DNA of 64,000 nt, taken from the NCBI RefSeq assembly GCF_902167145.1, contig NC_050096.1, forward strand, positions 265,258,622 through 265,322,621, written 5' to 3'. Each line of letters opens with the position of its first letter. Position 1 is the first letter of the stretch. The notes under the pieces are model-generated. The model did no database searches and was not told the origin of the DNA. It worked only from the letters and a program-made list of their open reading frames with translations. The DNA is from Zea mays (taxonomy: Eukaryota > Streptophyta > Magnoliopsida > Poales > Poaceae). This document shows, piece after piece, positions 34,001-42,433 of this stretch. The position numbers were made by a program, and so were the translations under genes.

Positions 34001-34975
34001 GGCCTTATCATCTGACATTTTCTGAAGCCTTTGCTTTCTGGGTCTGAAGGATGGGTCGACATTGAGCGAGTGCTCGATAACATCTCTATTAACTCCGCAG
34101 AGATCATTGGCTGACCATGCAAAAACATCTTTGTTATTGAACAAAAACCTTATCAAGGTTTTCTCCTGCTCTTCGGATAATTGAGAGCCTAACAGCACCT
34201 TCTGCTCTGCTATGTCCTCACATAAGAGCATAGGCTTCGGCTGATCTGCTGAAGCTGCTTTCTCCCTTCTGAATCTGTACTGTTCACAAGCTTCAGCTCC
34301 ATCTATGTTATGGATTGCTTTTGAGTCAGTCCAATTGCCTTCGGCCCTTCTTGCAGCTTCCTGACTTCCATGGATAGCAATGGGTCCCTGATCCGAAGGT
34401 ATCTTCATGCAAAGATAGGCAGGATGAAGGATTGCTTCGAAGGCATTGAGGGTACCACGACCAATAATTGCATTGTAAGGGTATTCCATGTCAACAATAT
34501 CAAACACAACTTGCTCAGTTCTAGTGTTGTTGATGAACCCGAAGGTCACTGACATGGTGATCTTGCCCAATGCTACAATCTGCCTTCCTCCGAAGCCACA
34601 GAGAGGATGTGTAGCATCATGAATCTTATCTTCTGGCTCTTGCATTTGTCTGAAGGCCTTAGCAAATATGATGTCAGCTGCACTGCCTGTGTCAACCAAG
34701 ACATTGTGGACCAGAAATCCTTTGATAACACAAGAGATAACCATGGCATCGTTGTGTGGGTAATCTTTGAGCTGAAGGTCCTCTTGGGAGAAGGTAATAG
34801 GAATGTGAGACCATCTTGACTTGACGAAGGGTCCTTGCACCCCAACATGTTGTACCCTTCTCTGTGCTTCCTTCTTTTGTTTCTTGTTAGCTGGCTCTGA
34901 GGACGAGCCACCTGTGATCGGGAGCACCAGCTTCGGGTCCGAAGCAGCGCCAGCTTGGTCGTTGAACGAAGCCAT
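31022..34975 (-). CDS. pol: Pol polyprotein of element E: protease, RT, RNase H, integrase (1317 aa)
   Basis: This is an open Ty3/Gypsy pol, order PR-RT-RNaseH-IN. Start chosen at ATG 34975 (MASFNDQ), since the frame upstream runs back into the primer site and LTR. Protease has LVDTGSAAD (about residue 92). RT has WRMCIDFTDLNKACP (about 361), RMPEGLKNAGGSF and YVDD (about 467); the Glu in MPEGLKNAG is seen in Tat elements. An RNase H with FCDGSWG and NNIAEYEAL sits near 750-870. Integrase has an HHCC finger (HAGLCGSHIG, CEGCQKC) and D-D-E residues in LDLLGP, TVDNGTQF and GLVERAND. The first 60 residues have no Gag domain and look like a remnant joined in frame to the protease. Confidence 0.93.
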   Translation of the reverse strand: MASFNDQAGAASDPKLVLPITGGSSSEPANKKQKKEAQRRVQHVGVQGPFVKSRWSHIPITFSQEDLQLKDYPHNDAMVISCVIKGFLVHNVLVDTGSAADIIFAKAFRQMQEPEDKIHDATHPLCGFGGRQIVALGKITMSVTFGFINNTRTEQVVFDIVDMEYPYNAIIGRGTLNAFEAILHPAYLCMKIPSDQGPIAIHGSQEAARRAEGNWTDSKAIHNIDGAEACEQYRFRREKAASADQPKPMLLCEDIAEQKVLLGSQLSEEQEKTLIRFLFNNKDVFAWSANDLCGVNRDVIEHSLNVDPSFRPRKQRLQKMSDDKAEGARNEVKRLLSAGVIREVKYPEWLANTVMVKKANGKWRMCIDFTDLNKACPKDEFPLPRIDSLVDAAASSELMSLLDCYSGYHQIWMKKEDEPKTSFITPSGTYCYLRMPEGLKNAGGSFSRMTAKVLQSQIGRNVLTYVDDIIVKSTKQENHIADLQETFASFRQAGLKLNPEKCVFGVKKGKFLGCLISTKGIEANPSKIEAILRMEPPTTKKGAQRLTGRLASLNRFISRSAERNLPFFEVLKSAEVFQWGPIQQKAFEELKQYLIDLTTLTPPMPEAPLLLYVAASHSAVSAALVQEKLDGQVKRQAPIYFVSEVLSLSKKNYTELEKVLYAVLMASRKLRHYFQAYNIIVPSSQPLKDIMRNREATGRIGKWAAELNEFCIEYVHRSSIQSQALADFIADWTPGAQEEETNKDNEAWTVFCDGSWGTFGAGAAAVLVSPSKVKTCYAAKLDFSCTNNIAEYEALILGLRKLKAMGIRRAILKTDSQVVSGHIDKSCKAKDPKLEKYLDMVRRVEASFEGFSVKNIPRGQNEHADLLAKSAAQGLPLPSDVFFETIKAPSVELLERAVLNISPVFSEDWRTEIISYLQGKSLSDDEAYNKRIEARARPYVIIEGELYKHGVCAPLLKCLSRAEGIELMKEIHAGLCGSHIGSRPLLGKIFRQGFYWPKAASDAAELVQKCEGCQKCAKDQKQPSSLTQLIQPTWPLQRWGLDLLGPLPPAQGNLRYVVVAVEYFSKWIEAKPLATITSATVQKFFWQNIVCRFGVPKAITVDNGTQFDSEAFRDFCDQIGTKIHFASVRHPESNGLVERANDIIMTGIMKLIFNQPRGKWPDQLTKVVWSHNTTTSRSTGFTPFKLLFGDEAITPEEAKTGSIRIVASAESDSEAAYSIEKDALEGIRLQAVENISKYQAETIKWRDRKVRLKNIEPGHLVLRRVANPETVGKLQLKWDGPFLVASSLRPGSYRLKDMDGNDIPRSWNADELRRYYV

Positions 34976-34999
34976 CAGCTCAAAAAGTGGAAGTGAGTT

Positions 35000-35018
35000 C
35001 ACCAGAGGTGGGCGCCAA
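35000..35018 (-). other. Primer-binding site of element E
   Basis: The minus strand reads TTGGCGCCCACCTCTGGTG directly after the LTR end CCAACA. It begins TGG as expected for pairing with a tRNA CCA end. The tRNA is not assigned with confidence, but it is not the initiator Met tRNA. Confidence 0.8.
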
Positions 35019-35349
35019 TGTTGGAGACTTGCTCTCAAATGCTATGCCTTTGCAAAGGTTGAATTCCGAGAGATGCGATTGCAATTACCAGAATGCGTGA
35101 ACAGTAACGGAATACTGTTCACTATTTATAGACACAGGACGCAGCCTGTGAGGAATTACAAGTATGCCCTTTATAAAAACTTACAACATCGACTCAGACC
35201 TTTATGGACTAAAAGGTCATTCTATCTTTAAGTCGGTTTGTAATGCCGAAGCTTCACGAAGAGGAACCTTCGGCTATCTTATACAAACAGCTTCAGCCGA
35301 GGACCACCTCTTCCTATAAGACCTTCGGCGACGAAGCATGAACCCAACA
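35019..35349 (-). repeat. 5' LTR of element E (right in the window)
   Basis: This 331-bp copy matches 26505-26835 without visible differences. TATAAATA on the minus strand lies at 35123-35130. The TSD CTCTC follows at 35350. Confidence 0.95.
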
Positions 35350-35423
35350 CTCTCTAACTCCCCCTAGCTCTCACAACTCATATCTCTCCCCCTTTGGCGT
35401 CAAACACCAAAAGGGACCTGAAC

Positions 35424-37535
35424 CTAAACGCCTGAAGCAGGAGGAGGCGGCGAGGGCGCATCCGGTCGAGGTCGAGGTAGCAGAGCGAACACCGACGGAG
35501 GGTCAAAGTCAGTCTCGGATCCAGGATCTGCGGTAGAAGCTGGAGCTGGTACTGACTCGGACTGAGGCCGCGCTGCAGGAGCTACCGGAGCAGAAGCGGT
35601 CACAGATACTGCCACAGCGGTAGTGGTAACAGCAGATGCTGGTGGCACTGGCGGCTGCGGACAGACAGAGCTGAGAACCGGAGAGGTGAACGCCAAAGTG
35701 ACCGGCCGGAGCGGAGAGGTACCAACAGGGGGTCCAGACAAAATCGAAGGCACCACTGGAGCGTGAAGCGGAGGAGGCGGAGCAGACTGAACCGGAGGAG
35801 CTGAGATACCAGAATGCTGAAGCATGAGAGCCATGAATGCCCTATTCTCTGCCCTATCCTGAATGAGCTGCTGCTGAAGTGCATCCTGCCTGTCCTGCAT
35901 GCTCTGAAACATCGAGAGCATCGTCTCGGATAACCGGGCCTGCTCGGCTGCCAGGTTGGCCAGAATCGCCGCAAGAGCAGGGTCCATAGCCGGAGGAGGA
36001 GCAGGGGCAGCACGAGAACTCCCAGCCTCATGATCATGTGAGCGTGGAGGCATAGGAGGCGGAGGCGGAGGAGGAACCCCAAAATCATCATCATCATCAT
36101 CATCATCAGCGGCTGTACCCTGAGTGTCAAACTGTCGAAGAGCTGCATCCTCGGCCTGAGTGTCAAACACAGAAGCAGAAGCTGGCACTGGAATCTCAGG
36201 AGCAGGACGGTAAGATCCAAATACAAGGCGTGAGGCCTCAAGAGTGCTCTGAAATCGAGGTGGCTGAATCAGCTGCGCAAAGATGTGGCACAAGTAGTGA
36301 GCATAAGGTAGCTGCCGACGAGCACGAATCCCATCCAGAACGGTGTCCTCGATCTCACAGATCAGAAAGTCCACAACATCAAACTCAGAGTGGGATACCA
36401 GAGCACCAAGGAGCCAAAGCTGAATATGAGTGGTAGCCTCCCTGTATCCCATCCTCGGCAGGAGTGTCCGTTTGATGAGCTCATATAAGTACTTCGCTGC
36501 TGTAGTAAAGTCTGCTGGAGAACGTCGCGACCCATCTGTGAAAGGCGGGCGGAACAGAGCCGCGACGTGAGCTGTCCCTGGAGCCACACCGCCGTGAGGG
36601 CGACGAGGAGGGTCAGAAGAGCCGTAGCAGAGGCTGTGAAGGCGAGTCGTCGACTCAGGGAATCCAAATAGCTGTCGGATCTGACTGGCAGTGATCGTGA
36701 CATCCTCGCACTCAAAGCGGAACCTCATCCAGTGATGATCCGGGTCAATCCAAACAGAGGCGTAGAAGACGCGGACCCACTCCTCAACATATCTGTCGCT
36801 GATAGTCAGGAGGCCAGGCAGATAGGTGAGATGCGCCTCAGACTCAGCACCGGCTGCAAGCAGAAAAGCTGGAAGATCCAAAAGGCGGTGCACTCGCAGC
36901 GCTATCTGAGCAGACATCTGAGCTCTGAAGAATGACTCTTGAATCCGTGTGCTGAAAAGAACACCTGCGGCTGGGTCTCTCTGAGCTGGTAGCCAAGACT
37001 CCACGGGTACGTACCTGAACCGACGTACCCGTGCTGCAGTAGCACGCTGAAGATCAAACAGACGAGGATCCGAAACCAGAGGACGGACCTCAGTCTCATC
37101 ACGCTCCCGGAAACGAGGTGGAGGGACAGGAGGAGCTGAAGCGGGAGCGGGAGCAGGGGAAGCAGTGGAAGCTGGCGTAGAGGAGGTAGTGGGTATGGCT
37201 GTGGAGGGGGATGGAGCAATAGGAGTGACGGGAGCAGGCAGAGTGGGTGGCGAAGTGGAAGCAGAGGTGTGAGTGGAGGAGCGAGGCCGGGAGGTGAGAC
37301 GACGAGCACGGAATGCAATCTGATCGGATGGAACATGCGGCTGATCTCCAAGTGCGGCCTGCGCAGCGGCTGCGGCAGCTGCTGCCGCTGCACGGGCCTC
37401 TCTATCCGTACGCCGCTTCTTGCGGCCTTCCTACTGCTCCAAATAGACAGTCTTGCCCTTCACCTGCCTGAAGGGGCGACGAGGGTCCTCGTCATCGCCA
37501 CCCCCTGGCGCCGACGCATTCTTCGTGCGCGGCAT
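35424..37535 (-). CDS. Envelope-like third ORF of element D, one in-frame stop
   Basis: This 703-codon frame downstream of pol starts at ATG 37535 (MPRTKNAS) and ends at 35424. TAG at 37433-37431 (codon 35) breaks it; beyond that it is open. Content: basic N-terminus (GRKKRRTDREAR), Ala run, Pro/Ser/Thr-rich stretch (about 60-150), then a globular region (about 175-420) with WVRVFYASV and ITASQIRQLFGFP, typical of the plant retroelement third ORF. An Asp run of eight coded by a TCA microsatellite (36084-36108), Pro-rich linker, coiled coil (about 515-575) and Pro-rich tail follow. I see no signal peptide or membrane span, so the label env-like rests on position and family only. It could instead be a structural or RNA-binding protein. 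Confidence 0.8.
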
Positions 37536-39194
37536 CCTGAACTAATGTCTGCAAATGAGATAGAGAGACTAAGCACAGAGCAAAAATGACCGATAGATTT
37601 AGCAAAGAATGAGATGACTACCTGGAAAGCTCACACGAGATGTGACGATCCAGGCAGGACGGGAGACGGCACACGGTCAAACAAGGTCACTGAAATGACA
37701 GAAGAGGTGAGCACGTATTAGTCACATAGTCATAAGCATATGAAATGTTAATAAATACATACACAGAGAGATATGGCATGAGACGGGACGTTCAAGAAGT
37801 CAAAAGACGTAAAAACGACGTGTGACAGATAAATAGTGACATAGGAGGTTTGGAATTCGAAATGACGCACGAAATGATATGGAATTGAGCCGAGACTTCA
37901 CGAATAGGTTTATATAGGTGAATATGAGTGAAGTGTGTGCTTGGTTTGAATTTAGTCGAAGAAAAAGAGATTTGGGCACTCGGCTCGGAAACGATCGCTC
38001 AAAACGGGAAATTTGGTAAAATTTAAGCCTGTGATCTCGGATGGGCGTGAAATTTGGCAAGGATGTTGCTGGAAGTGTTGTGGAGGTGCCTGAAAAATTT
38101 GGGTTCAATTGGAGCAAGTTTGGCTGGTTTGGGCATTTCACCGAGCACATGGTGTGCGGGGAGTTAGGGTTTTAGGAAAATGGCCATTTGAGGTATGAAA
38201 ACCCTCCCGAAGGAGCTAGGAACCTGCAATGATGTTTAAGGCATACAAAGGAACACATTCCACAACAGGAAATCTCCAGATTTCACAGGAATTTGAATTT
38301 TGCACAAAGGGAGAGAAAGAGGGGCTCCACTGCCTTTCAGTCAGAGAACAGGAGAGAAGGGGAGAGGAGAGTAGCTGCTCACCGAGGGGGAAGAGCACGG
38401 GCGAGGTCGCCGGAGCCCAGCGGGGACGGTGGCCGCCGGTGGCTGGAGACCGCCGGCGGGGGAAGAGTGAATCGCCAGAGACAGAGAGTGAAGAGAGCGC
38501 TGACTGAGAGAGTGTGCCTCTGGCCCGGCTGCGGGCTAGAGGCCTTTTTTAAAACGCGATATGGACGCACCGGACAGTCTACAGTGCCTGTCCGGTGCAC
38601 ACCGGACAGCGCACAGTAGCTGTCCGGTGAACCACCGGACAGCGCACAGGAAAATTGGATTTTAGCGCGCGGCTGCCGGTGCACCGGACATTGCACAGTG
38701 CAGTGTCCGGTGCACACCGGACTGTCCGGTGAGCCCAGACAGAGGGGAGTTTGGAAAATTTTGAATTTTTCTATCTAACTCCTAACCAAACCAAATCCCA
38801 ACTTATGATCACACAAAATAACACTTGTTGGGACAGGTATTGGCACCCTCATATATTTTTCAAAATATTTCGCCATAGGCTAGATAATTTTTAGAGAAAA
38901 TAGGCAAATGGTGAAATTTGCATTTTGGTTTGCACTCAGGGTTTTCATGAGTGATTTGAGTTTTGAATACTCCCCCTAAGTGCAGTACCTCATGCACATT
39001 TCAAGAATCAATAATTGCATAGAAAGTAAGAATTTAAGTGCTAAAAGCTTAAAACTAAGACTTGTCAGGTTTGACCCGAGTTAAGCTTTTTCACTCGCTT
39101 TGTTGGCGGTTATCTCAACTAGGTTAGACAAGCCCTAGATGCAATACAAGGAATTTAAATATGCAATGCAAGCTTGACAACACCATTCGACATT
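37536..39194 (-). other. Spacer between pol and the envelope-like ORF of D, with promoter-like block and predicted intron
   Basis: On the minus strand it reads: AT-rich sequence after the pol stop; palindromes CACCGGACAGTCCGGTG (38735-38568); a TATA-like TTTTAAAAAAGG (38556-38543); a CT-rich, GC-rich leader (38540-38383); a donor CCTCG|GTGAGCAG at 38382; AT-rich sequence; and acceptor TCTCATTTGCAG at 37549, 13 bases before the ATG at 37535. The palindrome-TATA-leader order copies that of Sirevirus LTRs. No retained ORF is visible. Confidence 0.65.
38543..38735 (-). promoter_or_regulatory. Promoter-like block upstream of the envelope-like ORF
   Basis: At least six palindrome half-sites or full sites of the CACCGGACAGTCCGGTG type lie directly before a TATA-like element on the coding strand. 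The sequence is not an LTR copy: neither flank matches the D LTR beyond the motifs. It suggests separate transcription of the third ORF, which is inference. Confidence 0.55.
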
Positions 39195-42100
39195 TCACAT
39201 AAAATTTCTGAGATCAAGAATATTTAGTTCATTCCTTAACATGCAAAAGCGGGTCTTATCAAGTGGCTTAGTGAAAATATCCGCTAATTGATCTTCCGAC
39301 CTCACTCCTTCTAAAATGATATCTCCTTTAGCAACATGATCTCTAAGGAAGTGATGACGGATATCAATGTGCTTGGTGCGAGAGTGTTGTACAGGATTAT
39401 TAGCAATTTTAACAGCACTCTCATTATCACACAACAAAGGTACTTTTTCTAGAACTACGCCATAGTCTAGAAGAGTTTGTTTCATATATAAAATCTGTGT
39501 GCAACAAGCACCTGCGGCAATGTATTCCGCTTTGGCAGTTGACAAGGCAACACTATTTTGCTTTTTGGAAGTCCATGAAACTAGTGATCTACCAAGCAGA
39601 TGGCATCCCCCAGAAGTACTTTTCCTATCAATTTTGCAACCGGCATAATCCGAATCGGAATAGCCAATTAAATCAAAAGTAGCTCCTTTGGGATACCACA
39701 GACCAACGCTTGTGGTGTGCCTGAGATACCTAAGAATTCTCTTAACAGCGCGAAGGTGAGCTTTCTTAGGATTAGATTGAAATCTAGCACACATGCAGAC
39801 ATTAAACATAATATCGGGCCTAGATGCGGTAAGGTATAATAAACTACCAATCATAGAACGGTAGAGAGTTTGATTAACCGGGTTACCTCCCTCATCTAAG
39901 TCGAGATGTCCATTTGTAGGCATGGGAGTCTTGATTGGTTTGCACTTCTCCATGTTGAACCTTTTCAACAAGTCTTTGGTATACTTCTCTTGTGAGAGAA
40001 AGTTACCATCTTTCATTTGCTTGACTTGAAAGCCGAGGAAGTATGTTAGCTCACCAATCATTGACATCTCGAACTCCTTCGACATCAACTCACCAAATTC
40101 CTTGCAATGATAGTCATTTGTCGAGCCAAAGATTATATCATCAACATATACTTGACAAATGAAAATATCACCGTTATGTTTCTTTGTGAAGAGAGTTGTG
40201 TCGACGGTCCCGATTTTGAAGCCCTTTTCGATGAGGAAGTCGTGAAGACGCTCATACCAAGCCCTTGGAGCTTGCTTTAGCCCATAAAGCGCCTTGGACA
40301 ACCTGTAAGCATGGTTAGGATATCTAGGGTCTTCAAATCCAGGCGGTTGCTCAACATATACAAGTTCATTTATGAAGCCATTTAAAAATGCACTTTTTAC
40401 ATCCATTTGATAAAGTTTTATATCATAGCATGATGCATATGCAAGTAGGATACGGATGGCTTCCAGTCGAGCAACCGGTGCAAAAGTCTCTCCAAAATCT
40501 AAGCCTTCAACTTGAGAGAATCCCTTTGCGACAAGTCTTGCCTTGTTTCTTACAATCACACCTTGATCATCTTGTTTGTTTCTGAACACCCACTTTGTTC
40601 CAATGATTCTTGCATCTTGTGGGGGCTTCTCCAGGGTCCAAACTTCGTTACGGGTGAAGTTGTTAAGTTCTTCATGCATGGCATTCACCCAGTCCGGATC
40701 CTGTAGCGCCTCATCTATACAAGTAGGCTCAACACAAGAAACAAAAGAGTGATGTTCAATAAAATTAGCATGTCTAAGTGATCGAGTAATAACCCCTTGT
40801 GAAGGACTCCCGATGATTTGGTTTTGAGGATGAGCTTGAAGTAGTGATGAGTTTCTCCTGTCAACCACTTGGGAAGAAGATCCTGGAGCATCAACATCTT
40901 CGGCTTGTACTCTTGCTTGTTCATGAGAGACAAATGTATCTTCATTTGCATGCCTCTCGTCTTTTTCATCATCTTGTGGTACATTTGATGAAGAAGGCAT
41001 GTCAATGATTTGCACCTCTTCTTCATCTTCTTTTGGTTTGATAGCTCCAATAGGCATGTTCTTCATTGCTTCCCTAAGTGGCTCATCACCTACATCATCA
41101 AGATTTTCAAGTGCTCCTTGGGAGCCATTAGTCTCATCAAATTCCACATCATATGTTTCTTCTACCACGCCAGTGGCATGGTTGAATACTCGATATGCTT
41201 TGGACTTTAATGAATAACCCAAAAGAAAACCAATATCACAACGTCTTTGAAACTTCCCTAGGTGATGGCGTTTCTTGTAGATGTAGCATTTGCACCCAAA
41301 TACCCGGAAGAAAGAGACGTCTGGCTTTTTCCCATTTAGCAGTTCATAAGGAGTCTTCGCAAGTAGCCGGTGAGAAAATAGCCTGTTTGATGCATAGCAA
41401 GCAGTGTTGACAGCTTCGGCCCAAAACCTCTCCGGTGTGTTATACTCATCAATCATTGTTCTTGCAAGGGTGATCAAGGTCCTGTTTTTCCTTTCAACAA
41501 CTCCATTTTGTTGAGGTGTATATGTGGCAGATACTTCATGCTTGATCCCAATTTCATCACAGTACTCATGAATGTTGGTGTTGTCAAATTCTTTGCCATT
41601 GTCACTTCTAATCTTCTTAATCTTGCAATCAAATTCATTTTGTGCTTTCTTGGCAAACTTCTTGAATATAGATGCAACTTCAGATTTGTCATGGAGAAAG
41701 AACACCCAAGTGTATCTTGAGAAGTCATCAACAATCACTAGACAGTAGAGGTTGCCACCAGCACTGACATAATTTGTAGGTCCAAATAAATCCATATGAA
41801 GTAGTTCCAGTGGCCTTGATGTTGACATGAAAGCTTTAGTAGGATGTGTATTAGCAACTTGCTTTCCAGCTTGACATGCACTGCATGGCTTGTCTTTTTC
41901 AAACACCACATCCTTTAATCCTCTAACCATATCCTTCTTTAATACCTTCTTGAGTGTGCTCATCCCAACATGTGCAAGCCTCCTATGCCAAAGCCATCCA
42001 AGAGAAGCTTTGGTGAAGAGGCAAGTTCTTAAGTCTGCATCTTCTGAAGTGAAATCCACTAAGTAGAGGTTGTTGTATCTAAATCCCTTGAATACCATTG

Positions 42101-42416
42101 ATTCATCATCCATTTTTGTTACAATAACCTCTGATGGAGTGAATAAGCATTGAAGTCCAAGATCACAGAGTTGTCCCACTGATAATAAATTGAAGCTCAA
42201 GGGTGCAACTAAGAGAACATTTGATATTGATAAGTCATTTGAGATTGCCACCTTGCCAAGTCCTTGCACTTTTCCTTTTGAGTTGTCTCCAAATGTGATT
42301 TTATCTTGACCATCAACATTCTCATCTAGTGAGGTGAACATCCGTGGGTTGCCTGTCATATGTTGTGTGCATCCACTGTCAATAACCCAATGGCTCCCAC
42401 CGGTCTTGTAGTTCAC
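39195..42416 (-). CDS. pol: Pol polyprotein of element D (1073 aa, intact)
   Basis: Copia-type pol with protease ([14 protein letters not shown] near the start), GAG-pre-integrase ([20 protein letters not shown]), integrase D-D-E ([26 protein letters not shown]), reverse transcriptase ([16 protein letters not shown] about residue 755) and RNase H ([15 protein letters not shown], closing [11 protein letters not shown]). No stop or frameshift is seen. The frame opens at GTG 42416 immediately after TAG 42419-42417, with TGA six bases further up, and is out of frame with gag. The first residues may therefore be reached by splicing at the ...ATGTAG acceptor rather than by frameshift. Pol is about 80% like that of A in the motifs compared by eye. 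Confidence 0.95.
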   Translation of the reverse strand: MNYKTGGSHWVIDSGCTQHMTGNPRMFTSLDENVDGQDKITFGDNSKGKVQGLGKVAISNDLSISNVLLVAPLSFNLLSVGQLCDLGLQCLFTPSEVIVTKMDDESMVFKGFRYNNLYLVDFTSEDADLRTCLFTKASLGWLWHRRLAHVGMSTLKKVLKKDMVRGLKDVVFEKDKPCSACQAGKQVANTHPTKAFMSTSRPLELLHMDLFGPTNYVSAGGNLYCLVIVDDFSRYTWVFFLHDKSEVASIFKKFAKKAQNEFDCKIKKIRSDNGKEFDNTNIHEYCDEIGIKHEVSATYTPQQNGVVERKNRTLITLARTMIDEYNTPERFWAEAVNTACYASNRLFSHRLLAKTPYELLNGKKPDVSFFRVFGCKCYIYKKRHHLGKFQRRCDIGFLLGYSLKSKAYRVFNHATGVVEETYDVEFDETNGSQGALENLDDVGDEPLREAMKNMPIGAIKPKEDEEEVQIIDMPSSSNVPQDDEKDERHANEDTFVSHEQARVQAEDVDAPGSSSQVVDRRNSSLLQAHPQNQIIGSPSQGVITRSLRHANFIEHHSFVSCVEPTCIDEALQDPDWVNAMHEELNNFTRNEVWTLEKPPQDARIIGTKWVFRNKQDDQGVIVRNKARLVAKGFSQVEGLDFGETFAPVARLEAIRILLAYASCYDIKLYQMDVKSAFLNGFINELVYVEQPPGFEDPRYPNHAYRLSKALYGLKQAPRAWYERLHDFLIEKGFKIGTVDTTLFTKKHNGDIFICQVYVDDIIFGSTNDYHCKEFGELMSKEFEMSMIGELTYFLGFQVKQMKDGNFLSQEKYTKDLLKRFNMEKCKPIKTPMPTNGHLDLDEGGNPVNQTLYRSMIGSLLYLTASRPDIMFNVCMCARFQSNPKKAHLRAVKRILRYLRHTTSVGLWYPKGATFDLIGYSDSDYAGCKIDRKSTSGGCHLLGRSLVSWTSKKQNSVALSTAKAEYIAAGACCTQILYMKQTLLDYGVVLEKVPLLCDNESAVKIANNPVQHSRTKHIDIRHHFLRDHVAKGDIILEGVRSEDQLADIFTKPLDKTRFCMLRNELNILDLRNFM

Positions 42417-42433
42417 CTACATTCACAGACAAT

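Larger units (their letters stand above)
26505..35349 (-). mobile_element. Element E: gag-less Tat-type Gypsy retrotransposon with antisense gene (reverse orientation)
   Basis: The 8845-bp element has 331-bp LTRs that look identical base for base, TSD CTCTC, a primer site (TGGCGCCCACC, minus strand, 35017-35007) and a polypurine tract (about 26836-26850). Its pol (34975-31022, minus) starts only some 40 bp after the primer site, so no room remains for gag. Between pol and the 3' LTR is a plus-strand, intron-containing ORF of the gypsy-associated type known from Tat-lineage elements. Identical LTRs argue for very recent movement, presumably with Gag supplied in trans. Family name not assigned. 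Confidence 0.9.

Noticed and set aside
34976..35038. N-terminal extension of E pol by 21 codons
   Set aside because: These codons run through the primer site into the LTR and start at TTG; ATG 34975 is the better start.
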